Notes: generated by a model from the sequence alone, not told the origin. A stretch of 64,000 nt of DNA from an uncultured Clostridium sp. (GCA_947244325.1 CAMXJY010000010.1:22915-86914), one strand, 5' to 3'. Positions 34,847-43,673 are shown, numbered from the stretch's first letter. A program made the numbers and translations.

Positions 34847-34855
34847 TATATAAAA

Positions 34856-34888
34856 AAAGAAACCCATTGTAATACAATGAGTTTCTTG
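34856..34888 (-). terminator. Terminator of rplM-rpsI
   Basis: On the minus strand AAGAAACTCATTG / CAATGGGTTTCTT with a TATTA-type loop, followed by TTTTTTTATA. It starts 16 bases after the rpsI stop. Confidence 0.85.
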
Positions 34889-34903
34889 TAAATATTTCCA
34901 ATA

Positions 34904-35308
34904 TTATCTTTTTGAGAATTGTGGAGCTTTTCTAGCTTTTTTAAGACCGTATTTTTTTCTTTCTTTCATTCTTGGATCTCTTGTTAAGAATCCATTAGCT
35001 TTAAGAGCTGGTCTAAATTCTGAATTAGCTTCATTTAATGCTCTAGCTATACCATGTCTTATAGCACCTGCTTGACCTGTATAACCACCACCAACAACTT
35101 TAACTATTACATCATATTTTCCAACTGTATTTGTAACAGCGAAAGGTTGGTTAACTATAACTTTTAATATTTCTGTTCCAAAATATTCATCTAATTTTTT
35201 TCCATTAACTGTGATTTCACCTTTTCCAGGCATTAATCTTACTCTAGCGATAGATTCTTTTCTTCTACCTGTTCCTTGGAATACTATATTTTCAGATTTT
35301 TTTGCCAT
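34904..35308 (-). CDS. rpsI: 30S ribosomal protein S9
   Basis: A 134-residue protein. [34 protein letters not shown] at the start, [19 protein letters not shown] in the middle and the basic tail [27 protein letters not shown] are the S9 family signatures; the tail reaches the P-site tRNA in ribosomes. It follows rplM by one base, the standard rplM-rpsI operon. AGGTAAAAT upstream supplies the ribosome-binding site. Confidence 0.98.
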   Translation of the reverse strand: MAKKSENIVFQGTGRRKESIARVRLMPGKGEITVNGKKLDEYFGTEILKVIVNQPFAVTNTVGKYDVIVKVVGGGYTGQAGAIRHGIARALNEANSEFRPALKANGFLTRDPRMKERKKYGLKKARKAPQFSKR

Positions 35309-35309
35309 T

Positions 35310-35747
35310 TTATTTTACCTCCCAAACTTCTGGTTTTTGAGCTATATTGTCATGTTCACTACCTGCATAAACTCTTAATTTTTTAATCATTTGTCTTCCT
35401 AATCTTGTGTGAGGAAGCATTCCTTTTACAGCTAAGAACATAGCTTTTTCAGGAGTATTGTCCATCATTACTCTAGCTGAAGTTTCTTTCATTCCTCCAA
35501 TGTATCCTGAATGATGTCTATAAACTTTTTGATCTAATTTATGACCTGTTAAAACAGCATCTTTACAATTTGTTACTATTACATAATCTCCAACATCTTG
35601 ATTTGGTGTAAATGTTGGTTTGTGTTTTCCTCTTAATAGTTTTGCAACTTCAGTAGCAACTCTACCTAATGATTTATCAGTTGCATCTATTATATACCAT
35701 TTTCTTTCAATTTCGCCTTTTTTTGGGCTATATGTAGTATTATTCAT
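35310..35747 (-). CDS. rplM: 50S ribosomal protein L13
   Basis: A 145-residue protein from the ATG at 35747, chosen because GGAGGG lies ten bases upstream; the ATG six codons earlier sits inside that site. [44 protein letters not shown], the [13 protein letters not shown] segment and [24 protein letters not shown] are typical of L13. L13 is an early 50S assembly protein. It is the first gene of the rplM-rpsI operon. Confidence 0.97.
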   Translation of the reverse strand: MNNTTYSPKKGEIERKWYIIDATDKSLGRVATEVAKLLRGKHKPTFTPNQDVGDYVIVTNCKDAVLTGHKLDQKVYRHHSGYIGGMKETSARVMMDNTPEKAMFLAVKGMLPHTRLGRQMIKKLRVYAGSEHDNIAQKPEVWEVK

Positions 35748-35816
35748 GGTATTAATACCCTCCATTCAAATTTTAAAATAATTTATACTTTTATATTATT
35801 GTAAATCTAAATAATT

Positions 35817-35844
35817 TATATAACTACCGGGGAGAAGTTATATA
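35817..35844 (-). promoter_or_regulatory. Stem-loop in the rplM leader, possible L13 leader
   Basis: A perfect 9-bp stem TATATAACT / AGTTATATA closes a ten-base loop TCTCCCCGGT (minus strand), 70 bases before the rplM start. A G+C-rich loop inside a very A+T-rich leader is conspicuous. Firmicutes are known to have an L13 autoregulatory leader before rplM; I cannot confirm that this element matches its covariance model. Confidence 0.45.
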
Positions 35845-36093
35845 ATGTTACCTATATTTACATATAATGCTTAATTATTCTAATATAAAATTCTATAAAA
35901 GTCAAGCTTTTGTAAGAAAAATATTAAAAAAATGCATGCTTTTTATAAAAAATATGAACATAATATAAAAAGTAATTAATATCTAATTAAATTCTTTTTC
36001 TTTTTCTATTTCATAAAAAGAGAATATTTGTTATAATGTAAATGTTTAATATTATATATAAACTAAATAATTTATTAAAAATGGAGGAAAAAA

Positions 36094-36531
36094 GTGAAAT
36101 TTGTAATACAGAGAGTAAAAAGTGCTAGTGTAGAAGTTGATAAAAAAATAGTTTCAGAAATAAAAAATGGTTTTTTAGTATTGATAGGAATTACACACAA
36201 TGATACAAAAGAAGTAGCAGATTATTTAATAAATAAATTGGTAAATTTAAGAATATTTAAAGATGAAAATGACAAGCTTAATTTATCATTAAATCAAATA
36301 AATGGAGAATTATTATTAGTTTCTCAGTTTACGTTATATGGAGATTGCTCAAGAGGAAATAGACCATCATTTACTGAAGCGGCAGAGCCAAAGTACGCTA
36401 ATGAATTATATGAGTATATAATAGATGAATGCAAGAAAAAGGTTCCAATTGTTAAAAGTGGAATTTTTGGAGCAGATATGAAAGTAAGTTTATTAAATGA
36501 TGGACCTGTAACAATTATAATGGAAAAATAA
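36094..36531 (+). CDS. dtd: D-aminoacyl-tRNA deacylase
   Basis: A 145-residue protein. MKFVIQRVKSASVEVD, LLLVSQFTLYGDCSRGNRPSFTEAAEP (the SQFTL active-site motif) and LLNDGPVTIIMEK (the GP cis-proline motif reading NDGPVT) are conserved. The enzyme removes D-amino acids and glycine mis-charged on tRNA. The GTG start has GGAGGAAAAA upstream. It is followed closely by ruvA. Confidence 0.95.
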   Translation: MKFVIQRVKSASVEVDKKIVSEIKNGFLVLIGITHNDTKEVADYLINKLVNLRIFKDENDKLNLSLNQINGELLLVSQFTLYGDCSRGNRPSFTEAAEPKYANELYEYIIDECKKKVPIVKSGIFGADMKVSLLNDGPVTIIMEK

Positions 36532-36549
36532 ATAAAAGGAGAAAGAAAA

Positions 36550-37155
36550 ATGTTTGCATATATAAAAGGAAGTTTAGAAGAAAAATCTAGCAATTATGTA
36601 GTTATAGATGTAGGAGGAGTTGGATATCAAATTTTTATGTCTAACATTTCCATAAATGAAATTGGTGAAGTAGGGAAAAATGTTAAAGTACATACATATT
36701 ATTATGTAAGAGAAGATAATATTAGTTTATATGGTTTTTTAACTAAAGAAGAATTAAAAATGTTTGAACTTTTATTATCAGTTAGTGGAATAGGTGCAAA
36801 ATCTGCAATAGCAATGCTTTCAAATATAACACCATCTAGTTTTGCATTTGCAGTTGTTTCAAATGATATTGCAAAATTAAAAAAAGTACCAGGAATCGGA
36901 CCAAAAACTGCACAAAGAATAGTATTAGAATTACAAGATAAATTAAAAGCTGAACAAGAAATTGCAAAAGTAGATGATGATGCACAAATGAATATACAAT
37001 ATAATAATGATGAAACTGTTTCTGAGGCAATAGCAGCACTTCAAATATTAGGATATAATAAAAAGGAAATTGATAAAGTATTTGAAAATATAGATAAAGC
37101 AGACTTATCAGTTGAAGATTTAATCAAAAAAGGATTATCATTACTTGCTAGATAA
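36550..37155 (+). CDS. ruvA: Holliday junction DNA helicase subunit RuvA
   Basis: A 201-residue protein. MFAYIKGSLEEKSSNYVVIDVGGVGYQIFMS is the N-terminal OB fold. GIGAKSAIAMLSNI and VPGIGPKTAQRIVLELQDKL are the helix-hairpin-helix motifs that hold the junction. The C-terminal domain (SEAIAALQILGYNKKEI) contacts RuvB. Length is normal. ruvB, its usual partner, is not next door; rarA is. Confidence 0.96.
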   Translation: MFAYIKGSLEEKSSNYVVIDVGGVGYQIFMSNISINEIGEVGKNVKVHTYYYVREDNISLYGFLTKEELKMFELLLSVSGIGAKSAIAMLSNITPSSFAFAVVSNDIAKLKKVPGIGPKTAQRIVLELQDKLKAEQEIAKVDDDAQMNIQYNNDETVSEAIAALQILGYNKKEIDKVFENIDKADLSVEDLIKKGLSLLAR

Positions 37156-37217
37156 ATTAGAGGTTTATAGGTAAATCTAAAAAAAACCTAAATAATTATT
37201 ATATAAGGAATAATAAA

Positions 37218-38459
37218 ATGGACTTAAATCAACCATTAGCATATAGGATGAGACCAAAATCTTTAGAAGAATTTGTAGGTCAAGAGCATGTTGTTGGACA
37301 AGATAAATTATTATATAGAACTATAAAAGCAGATAGATTATCTAGTCTTATTTTATGGGGACCTCCAGGATGTGGTAAAACTTCACTTGCAAAAGTTATT
37401 AGTGAAACAACCAAATATAAATTTACTAAAATAAATGCTGTAACATCAGGTGTAGGAGATATAAAAAAAGCAGTTGAAGAAGCTGAAAATCCATTACTTA
37501 ATCCAAGTGGAAAATGTATATTATTTATTGATGAAATACATAGATTTAATAAACTTCAACAAGATGCATTACTTCCTTTTGTAGAAGATGGAACAGTAAT
37601 TTTAATAGGAGCAACTACTGAAAATCCATATTTTGAAGTAAATAAAGCTTTAATATCAAGATCAATGGTTATAAAATTAGAACCACTTCAAAAGAAAGAT
37701 ATATTAAAAGTTTTAAAAAATGCAATCACAAATAAAGAAGGATTAGGAAATTACAATATAAAAATTTCAGATGAAACATTAGATACTATTGCAGAGGTTT
37801 CTGGGGGAGATGTTAGAACAGCATTAAATGGATTAGAAGTTGCTGTTTTAACTACTAAAATGAATTCAGATGGAGTTATAGAAATAACAAATGAAATAGC
37901 GAGTCAAAGCTTAAATAAAAGAAAAGCGATGTTTGATAAAACAGGAGATAGTCACTATGATAATATTAGTGCTTTTATAAAATCTATGAGAGGTAGTGAC
38001 CCAGATGCTGCAGTATTTTATTTAGCAAGAGCTATTAATGGTGGAGAAGATCCAGTATTTTTAGCAAGAAGAATAGTAATTGCAGCAGCAGAGGATGTAG
38101 GACTTGCAAATCCAAATGCTTTAGTAGTAGCAACTTCTGCAATGCAAGCAGTAGCAATGGTAGGAATGCCAGAAGCAAGAATTATATTATCAGAGGCTGC
38201 AGTGTATGTTGCAAATTCAAAAAAATCTAATGCTACATATAATGCTATAAATATGGCAATTGCAGATGTTTCAAGTAAAGATACTGGAACAATACCAATG
38301 CATATAAGAAATGCCCCAGCTGAAGGAATGCAAGAATTTGGATATGGAGAAGGATATAAATATCCTCATGATTATCCAGGTCATTGGGTAGAACAACAAT
38401 ATTTGCCAGATAAAATGCTTGGAACAAAATATTTTATTAAAGATGAAAATATTGAATAG
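37218..38459 (+). CDS. rarA: Replication-associated recombination protein RarA (MgsA)
   Basis: A 413-residue AAA+ ATPase. PLAYRMRPKSLEEFVGQEHVVG, Walker A LWGPPGCGKTSLAK, Walker B CILFIDEIHRFNKLQQDALLP, sensor 1 IGATTENP and the C-terminal AEGMQEFGYGEGYKYPHDYPGHW are RarA signatures. It acts at stalled forks. RuvB, by contrast, would be about 340 residues with a winged-helix end; that end is absent. A 20-40 base spacer separates it from ruvA. Confidence 0.95.
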   Translation: MDLNQPLAYRMRPKSLEEFVGQEHVVGQDKLLYRTIKADRLSSLILWGPPGCGKTSLAKVISETTKYKFTKINAVTSGVGDIKKAVEEAENPLLNPSGKCILFIDEIHRFNKLQQDALLPFVEDGTVILIGATTENPYFEVNKALISRSMVIKLEPLQKKDILKVLKNAITNKEGLGNYNIKISDETLDTIAEVSGGDVRTALNGLEVAVLTTKMNSDGVIEITNEIASQSLNKRKAMFDKTGDSHYDNISAFIKSMRGSDPDAAVFYLARAINGGEDPVFLARRIVIAAAEDVGLANPNALVVATSAMQAVAMVGMPEARIILSEAAVYVANSKKSNATYNAINMAIADVSSKDTGTIPMHIRNAPAEGMQEFGYGEGYKYPHDYPGHWVEQQYLPDKMLGTKYFIKDENIE

Positions 38460-38460
38460 G

Positions 38461-38516
38461 CATGTGGACGGAATTTTTATTTATTGATTTAGAAAAAAAT
38501 TCGTTCCCCTGTCTAG
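38461..38516. repeat. R1 intergenic palindrome, diverged copy
   Basis: CATGTGGACGGAATTTTTATTT ... AAAAAAATTCGTTCCCCTGTCTA. Arms GGACGGAATTTTT and AAAAATTCGTTCC pair, and the outer CATG.GG / CCCTGTCT ends match R1. It starts two bases after the rarA stop and may terminate that operon. Confidence 0.7.
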
Positions 38517-38522
38517 CAAAAA

Positions 38523-38915
38523 TTGAATAAAAAATTAAAAAAAGCAAAAAATACTCTTATGAAAAAGAGTGTTTTTTTATGTATAATTGCAGGTTTTTTT
38601 GCAGGAATGATTAGTGGATTCTTTGGAGCTGGCGGTGGTCTTATACTTGTACCGTTTATGACTTTTTTATTAAAAGAAAGTGAAGTAACAGCAAGAGCTA
38701 CCACAATTATGTGTATATTTTTTATGGTTTTAACTAGTAGTTTTTTTTATTTTAAAGAGAATTCTATAGACTGGTGGATTGCTGGAAAGTGTGCCATAGG
38801 TGGAGTTATAGGCGGATATATTGGCTCTAAATTACTTATAAATTTAAACAAAAATATATTGAGAATATTATTTGTTATTTTTTTAATTTATGCTGGAATA
38901 AAAATGATTATTTAG
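38523..38915 (+). CDS. TauE/SafE family permease, first half-size subunit
   Basis: A 130-residue protein with about four transmembrane helices. FLCIIAGFFAGMISGFFGAGGGLILVPFMTF is the TauE/SafE (TSUP) signature. Full-length TSUP permeases are about 250-270 residues with two such halves; here the second half is a separate gene at 39000. Neither TTG at 38523 nor the ATG at 38559 has a clear ribosome-binding site, so the start is uncertain. It probably moves an organic or sulfur anion as a heterodimer. Confidence 0.8.
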   Translation: MNKKLKKAKNTLMKKSVFLCIIAGFFAGMISGFFGAGGGLILVPFMTFLLKESEVTARATTIMCIFFMVLTSSFFYFKENSIDWWIAGKCAIGGVIGGYIGSKLLINLNKNILRILFVIFLIYAGIKMII

Positions 38916-38999
38916 AAAATAAAGTAAAATATTATATTATTAATTATTGCATAACAATATATTTGATAAAATATATGATTTTAAAATTGAAGAGGTTAT

Positions 39000-39389
39000 A
39001 TGAAAGAAATTTTGATTGGAGCTATTTCTGGAACTGTTGCAGCTTTAGGAATGGGTGGAGGAACAATATTAATTTTGTTGTTGGGAATATTTACAAGTAT
39101 GGGACAACATTTAATTCAAGGGACTAATCTTATATTTTTTATTCCAACTTCAATAACAGCAATTTATATGAATGTAAAAAATAAAACGATAAATTATAAA
39201 ATGTCATTTATTATAATTATATCAGGAATTATAGGCGCAATTTTAGGAAGTAAACTTTCTTTTAAAATAGATAATTCAGCACTTAAAAAATATTTTGGAA
39301 TTTTTTTACTTTGCATAGCAATTTTTGAAATTTATTCATTTTTTAAACAGTATATATTGAAGAAAAAAGAAAATAATAAAATTAGATAG
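39000..39389 (+). CDS. TauE/SafE family permease, second half-size subunit
   Basis: A 129-residue protein. LIGAISGTVAALGMGGGTILILLLGIF repeats the TSUP glycine-rich half-signature, followed by three more hydrophobic helices. GAAGAGG precedes the ATG. Paired half-size TSUP genes are common in Clostridia and probably work together. The 84-base gap after the first subunit contains no terminator. Confidence 0.82.
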   Translation: MKEILIGAISGTVAALGMGGGTILILLLGIFTSMGQHLIQGTNLIFFIPTSITAIYMNVKNKTINYKMSFIIIISGIIGAILGSKLSFKIDNSALKKYFGIFLLCIAIFEIYSFFKQYILKKKENNKIR

Positions 39390-39402
39390 TATTAAAAGAA
39401 GA

Positions 39403-39455
39403 CTTTTATAGGATAGTGATTCTCATTTCTTATAAAATAAAGATCTTACTAGCAG
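39403..39455. repeat. R2 intergenic repeat, degenerate copy
   Basis: TTTTATAGGATAGTGATTCTCATTTCTTATAAAATAAAGATCTTACTAGCA. It keeps the outer TTTATAGGA / TATAAAATAAAG arms and the CTTACTA tail of R2, with several changes in the core. Confidence 0.6.
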
Positions 39456-39572
39456 TTAATAATAGATAGAAAAATATATTTAAGTACGTAATAAAAATTA
39501 ATTTTGTGATAGTACATTTTAGTAAACTAAAGTTTTCTTTTAGTAATAAAATAAGGAAGGTGGTTATTGATT

Positions 39573-39716
39573 ATGAATTTTGTAAAAGGTATTATGGTAG
39601 GAACATTAATTACAGCAGGAACAATGATGATGTATTCAGAAGGGGTAGATGAAAATAAAAAGAAAATGATGAAAAAAGGAAAACAATTAGCAAAAAGAAT
39701 TAAAATGTCAATGTAG
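39573..39716 (+). CDS. Small basic membrane-associated protein
   Basis: A 47-residue protein. A glycine-containing hydrophobic N-terminus (FVKGIMVGTLITAGTMMMY) precedes a Lys-rich tail (NKKKMMKKGKQLAKRIKMSM). The site AAGGAAGGTGG lies upstream of the ATG. It resembles the short YtxH-like or uncharacterised clostridial proteins of this shape; function unknown. Support comes from the ribosome-binding site and amphipathic design, not from a recognised family. Confidence 0.55.
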   Translation: MNFVKGIMVGTLITAGTMMMYSEGVDENKKKMMKKGKQLAKRIKMSM

Positions 39717-39799
39717 ATGTTTTATATAATAGAAAAGTTATATTTTGTATTATATAGATTTTGTGTTAATTTTATATTAAGTGATTTTTTTCAAAATTA

Positions 39800-39880
39800 A
39801 AAGCGAAGTTTTAAATAATGAAAGTATAAAAAGTTATAAACTTTTAAATACATTTCGATAGAAAACTTCGCTTTAAAAAA
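39800..39880. terminator. Bidirectional terminator between the small protein and the Cys-rich gene
   Basis: AAAGCGAAGTTTT and AAAACTTCGCTTT are perfect 13-base complements enclosing about 50 bases that themselves contain AAAAGTT / AACTTTT pairs. T's on each outer side suit both converging genes. Confidence 0.75.
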
Positions 39881-39929
39881 TTATAATATAAAAAGATTAA
39901 TTATATTACTAAAAAAAGTTTTTAAAAGA

Positions 39930-40361
39930 TTATTCTTCGCAACCACAATCTTCTTTTTCTTCTTCTTCAAATCTTTTTTTTGGTTCTGGCATCATATCCC
40001 TATCACAGCATAAATCAACACCTTTTAAGCATTTTCCTTCATGGTCACACACTTTACATATTTTGATGTGTTTAACTCTGTTTACCCATATTTCTATAGC
40101 ATAAGATTTGTTTGGACAAAGTGGTCCAAAAACAAATTCACCTTCTTTATCTGTAAAAGTATGAGATACAGGTTTTCTTTCATCTTTACAAACTTCTACT
40201 AATTTTACAACAGCGTCACAAACAGGATCTCCGTGACAATCTCTTATAATTCCATAAACAACATTTCTGTCATCTTCTGGTAATCTTAAATCTAAGTCAA
40301 ATTGTTTTCCTTTTTCTATAACACCGTCAACATCAACGATAACTTTTTTTTCAAATTCCAT
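39930..40361 (-). CDS. Carboxypeptidase-regulatory-like (Ig-type) Cys-rich protein
   Basis: A 143-residue protein without a signal peptide. Residues about 33-100 have the transthyretin/CarboxypepD_reg pattern: VVYGIIRDCHGDPVCDAVVKLVEV, HTFTDKEGEFVFGPLCPNKSYAIEIWV. Cys-rich stretches follow (KICKVCDHEGKCLKGVDLCC), and the tail is acidic, ending DCGCEE. Similar cytoplasmic Cys-rich Ig-like proteins in Clostridia have been associated with spore coats, but nothing here proves it. AAAGGATAAAAT is the ribosome-binding region. Confidence 0.7.
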   Translation of the reverse strand: MEFEKKVIVDVDGVIEKGKQFDLDLRLPEDDRNVVYGIIRDCHGDPVCDAVVKLVEVCKDERKPVSHTFTDKEGEFVFGPLCPNKSYAIEIWVNRVKHIKICKVCDHEGKCLKGVDLCCDRDMMPEPKKRFEEEEKEDCGCEE

Positions 40362-40651
40362 AATATTTTATCCTTTCAAATTTATTTAAACAATATTTAT
40401 TGTCATAATAAAGTTTATGATTTTTATTTTGAAATGGTTATTTATTAGGAGAAAATTTCAATAATATAATTTTATTGGGACATAATCAAATTTTAAATTT
40501 ATTATCAAAAGTTAATTACAGAATAAAATTCCTAATATTTACAAAAATATAAAATAGGTGTATATTTATAGTCTAAGAATTATAATTTAATAAAGATATT
40601 TATATCAAAATTAAATTATAATGAATAGGATAATTTTGGAAGGAGTGTACT

Positions 40652-42022
40652 ATGGAAATAGAAGTTTTAAGAAAAGAATATCCAAAATTTTTATATAATG
40701 ATTATAAAATATTTGAAGATGAGAATAAAATATATATAGAATACGAATTTGAAATTGAAAATTTATCAAAATTTAATCCTAAAATAGAGATATTAAAAAA
40801 GAATTTTAAATTTAAAGATATAAATTCAGATGTTGTAAAAAATATTGTTTTTAGTATGGGAATGGTAGAAGCAATTAGTTATTTTAAAGCGACATGTTCT
40901 CCACAGTTTTTTATAAAATGTGGAAAACTAAACGAATTCCAAGAAAGATGGTTTAAAAAATTATTTTATGTTGGACTTGGAGAATTTAGATATATAAATA
41001 ATATTAATATATCTAATGATGATTGGGTAGAATTTATTTCAGAAGGCGAAGAAATAAAAGTACAAGAGCAGGCAGATGATTTAAGTGGAATTATTATTCC
41101 TGTTGGTGGCGGTAAGGATTCTAATGTTACTTTAGATTTGTTAAAAGATTACAAAAAAGATTCACTTGTTTTTCGTATAGGAAATAATAGTGTATCAGAA
41201 GGATGTGCTAAAGTAGCAGGTTTTAGCAATGATGAATTGATTGAAGTAAAAAGAACTATAGATAAAAACTTATTAGAGCTAAATAGTAGAGGATTTTTGA
41301 ATGGTCATACACCATTTTCAGGAATAGTTGCATTTTTAACTTATCTTTGTTCATATTTATTAGGAAAAAAATATATAGCATTGTCAAATGAAGATAGTGC
41401 AAATGAAACTAATGTTGATGGAGAAAATATCAATCATCAGTATTCAAAAACTATTGAATTTGAAAATGATTTTAGGGAATATGGAAAAAAAGTTTTAAAA
41501 GCAAATGTAGAGTATTTTAGTATGCTAAGGCCAATAAGTGAATTACAAATTGCAATGTTATTTTCTAAAATAGAGCAGTATCATAATGTTTTTAAAAGTT
41601 GTAATGTTGGAAGTAAATCAGTACCTTGGAAATGGTGTTGTAACTGTCCAAAATGCTTATTTGTATATACAATTTTAAGTCCATTTTTATATAAAGAAAA
41701 ACTTGTAAATATTTTTGGAGAAGACTTATTTGAAAGAGAAGATTTATTAAAAACTTTTATAGAGCTTTGTGGATATGGAGAAACTAAACCTTTTGAATGT
41801 GTAGGAACTTATAGTGAGATTAGATTTGCTATAACTGAAACAATAAAAAAATGTGATGGAAAATTACCATTTTTATTAGAATATTATAAAAATAATTTTG
41901 AATTATCAAAAGAAAATTTACTAACATATTATAATGAAAATAATAATATTCCAAAAGAATTTGAAAAAATCTTAAAAAGTAAATTACGGAATTTAAAAAT
42001 TATTAAGACTATTATTAATTAA
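40652..42022 (+). CDS. murL: UDP-MurNAc-L-Ala-L-Glu epimerase MurL
   Basis: A 456-residue protein. A PP-loop-like ATP motif is seen as IIPVGGGKDSNVTLDLL (G152-S157). NGHTPFSGIVAFLTYLCSYLLGKKYIALSNEDSANE and WKWCCNCPKCLFVYTILSPFL (a CxxC pair) are family-typical. MurL, defined in Xanthomonas, uses ATP to epimerise the terminal L-Glu of UDP-MurNAc-L-Ala-L-Glu to D-Glu. The next gene is a MurD-type ligase, the expected partner. GGAAGGAG precedes the ATG. Activity is inferred from family and pairing. Confidence 0.83.
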   Translation: MEIEVLRKEYPKFLYNDYKIFEDENKIYIEYEFEIENLSKFNPKIEILKKNFKFKDINSDVVKNIVFSMGMVEAISYFKATCSPQFFIKCGKLNEFQERWFKKLFYVGLGEFRYINNINISNDDWVEFISEGEEIKVQEQADDLSGIIIPVGGGKDSNVTLDLLKDYKKDSLVFRIGNNSVSEGCAKVAGFSNDELIEVKRTIDKNLLELNSRGFLNGHTPFSGIVAFLTYLCSYLLGKKYIALSNEDSANETNVDGENINHQYSKTIEFENDFREYGKKVLKANVEYFSMLRPISELQIAMLFSKIEQYHNVFKSCNVGSKSVPWKWCCNCPKCLFVYTILSPFLYKEKLVNIFGEDLFEREDLLKTFIELCGYGETKPFECVGTYSEIRFAITETIKKCDGKLPFLLEYYKNNFELSKENLLTYYNENNNIPKEFEKILKSKLRNLKIIKTIIN

Positions 42023-42077
42023 TATTAAAGAAAGATTTTAAAAATATCAAATAATAAGAAATTTAAAAGGAGAATGA

Positions 42078-43442
42078 ATGTTAGAAGAATTATTAAGCTA
42101 TTTAGAGAACAAAAATATAGTTATATTAGGATTTGGGATGGAAGGTGAATCTAGTTATAGATTTTTAAGAAATCATTTTCCAGATAAAAAAATTTTTATA
42201 GCTGATAAAAAAATAGATTTACTAGATAATAAACCAGAATTAATGGAAGATATTAATGTAGAAGTATCAGTAGGTGAAAATTATTTAAATGGTATAGAGG
42301 AATATGATTTAATTTTAAAAGCTCCAGGAATTTCACTAAAAGATATAGATATTTCAAAAATTGAAAATAAGATTACAAGTCAGTTAGAATTATTTTTAGA
42401 GTATGTGCCAATATTTACAATAGGAATAACAGGAACAAAAGGAAAAAGTACAACCACATCTTTAATGTATAAAATATTAATAGACCAGAAAAAAGATGCA
42501 TTTCTTTTGGGAAATATAGGTGAGCCTATTTTTAATGATATAGAAAGTTTTACTAAAGAGAGCATAGGAGTTATAGAGCTTTCATCACATGCATTAGAGT
42601 TTGTAAAAAAATCAACAAATATTGGAATAATTTTAGATATTTTTGAAGAACATTTAGATCATTACAAATCTTTAGAAAAATATATAGAAGCAAAATATAA
42701 TTTAGCTAAATATCAAAAATCTAGTGATTATTTAATATACAATTTTGATAATGAATTTATGAAAAATTATAATTTTAAATATAAAGAAAATGATTATGCT
42801 GTTTCCTTTAGCCAAAAACCTAATACTAAAAATAGTGTATTTTTAGAAAATAATTTCATATATTGTAATAATAAAAAAGTTATGGATATAAATGAAAAAA
42901 TAAATCTTAAAGGGAGTCATAACATTAATAATATAATGTTTATTTTTGCAGTTTGTGATATTTTAAATTTAGATATAGAAAAAACTGTAGATACAATAAA
43001 GAATTTTAAACCGTTAGAACATAGAATGGAGTTTGTAGGAAATTTTGATGGTATAGATTATTATAATAATTCAATAGCAACAATTCCAGAGGCAACTATA
43101 AGTGATATGAAAGCTATAGATAATATTAATACAATTATTGTTGGTGGGAAAGATAGAGGAGTAAATCTTCATGAATTAATAAATGCATTAAAAAATAATA
43201 GTACTATTGAAAATATAATATGCCTTCCAAAAACAGGAGAGTATATAAGAGATGGTTTGATAGATTCTGGTAAAAATGTACAATTTACAAACGAACTAGA
43301 AGAAGCAGTGAAATTAGCTAAACAAGTAACTAAAAAAGGAATGGTATGTTTACTTTCTCCAGCTGCATCTAGTTATGGATATTTTAAAAACTTTGAGGAA
43401 AGAGGAAATTTATTTAAAAAATATGTATCTTCTAACAATTAA
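42078..43442 (+). CDS. murD: MurD-type UDP-MurNAc-L-alanine glutamate ligase (probably MurD2, L-Glu adding)
   Basis: A 454-residue Mur ligase. The N-terminal Rossmann begins NIVILGFGMEGESSYRFL. The ATP loop is IGITGTKGKSTTTSLMYKIL, and GVIELSSHALEF and HLDHYKSLEKYIEAK are central-domain motifs. The C-terminal domain has FVGNFDGIDYYNNSIATIPEATISDM, VGGKDRGVNL and LLSPAASSYGYF. Pairing with murL suggests it adds L-Glu, as MurD2 does, with MurL making the D-form. Whether a standard murD and murI also exist lies outside the window. AAAGGAG precedes the ATG. Confidence 0.85.
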   Translation: MLEELLSYLENKNIVILGFGMEGESSYRFLRNHFPDKKIFIADKKIDLLDNKPELMEDINVEVSVGENYLNGIEEYDLILKAPGISLKDIDISKIENKITSQLELFLEYVPIFTIGITGTKGKSTTTSLMYKILIDQKKDAFLLGNIGEPIFNDIESFTKESIGVIELSSHALEFVKKSTNIGIILDIFEEHLDHYKSLEKYIEAKYNLAKYQKSSDYLIYNFDNEFMKNYNFKYKENDYAVSFSQKPNTKNSVFLENNFIYCNNKKVMDINEKINLKGSHNINNIMFIFAVCDILNLDIEKTVDTIKNFKPLEHRMEFVGNFDGIDYYNNSIATIPEATISDMKAIDNINTIIVGGKDRGVNLHELINALKNNSTIENIICLPKTGEYIRDGLIDSGKNVQFTNELEEAVKLAKQVTKKGMVCLLSPAASSYGYFKNFEERGNLFKKYVSSNN

Positions 43443-43563
43443 TTAACATAAACTAAAACAAGTTACAAATAATAAGTTTACAAAAATATTGCCATAAAGA
43501 GCTAATATTTAATGATAAAATATTATAAAATTGGTAAAAAAATTAAAAATATCCAATTTTATG

Positions 43564-43592
43564 TAGACAAAAGTTTAAAAATGTGTTATACT
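43564..43592 (+). promoter_or_regulatory. Promoter of the SSB-like gene
   Basis: TAGACA at 43564-43569, a 17-base spacer and TATACT at 43587-43592, about 80 bases before the TTG start. Confidence 0.65.
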
Positions 43593-43673
43593 ATAAGTGT
43601 TTTAGGGTAAAAAACGAAAATAGATAAAACATTATATGAAATACAGTAGATAAATTTTAAGGAGGAACGAGAA

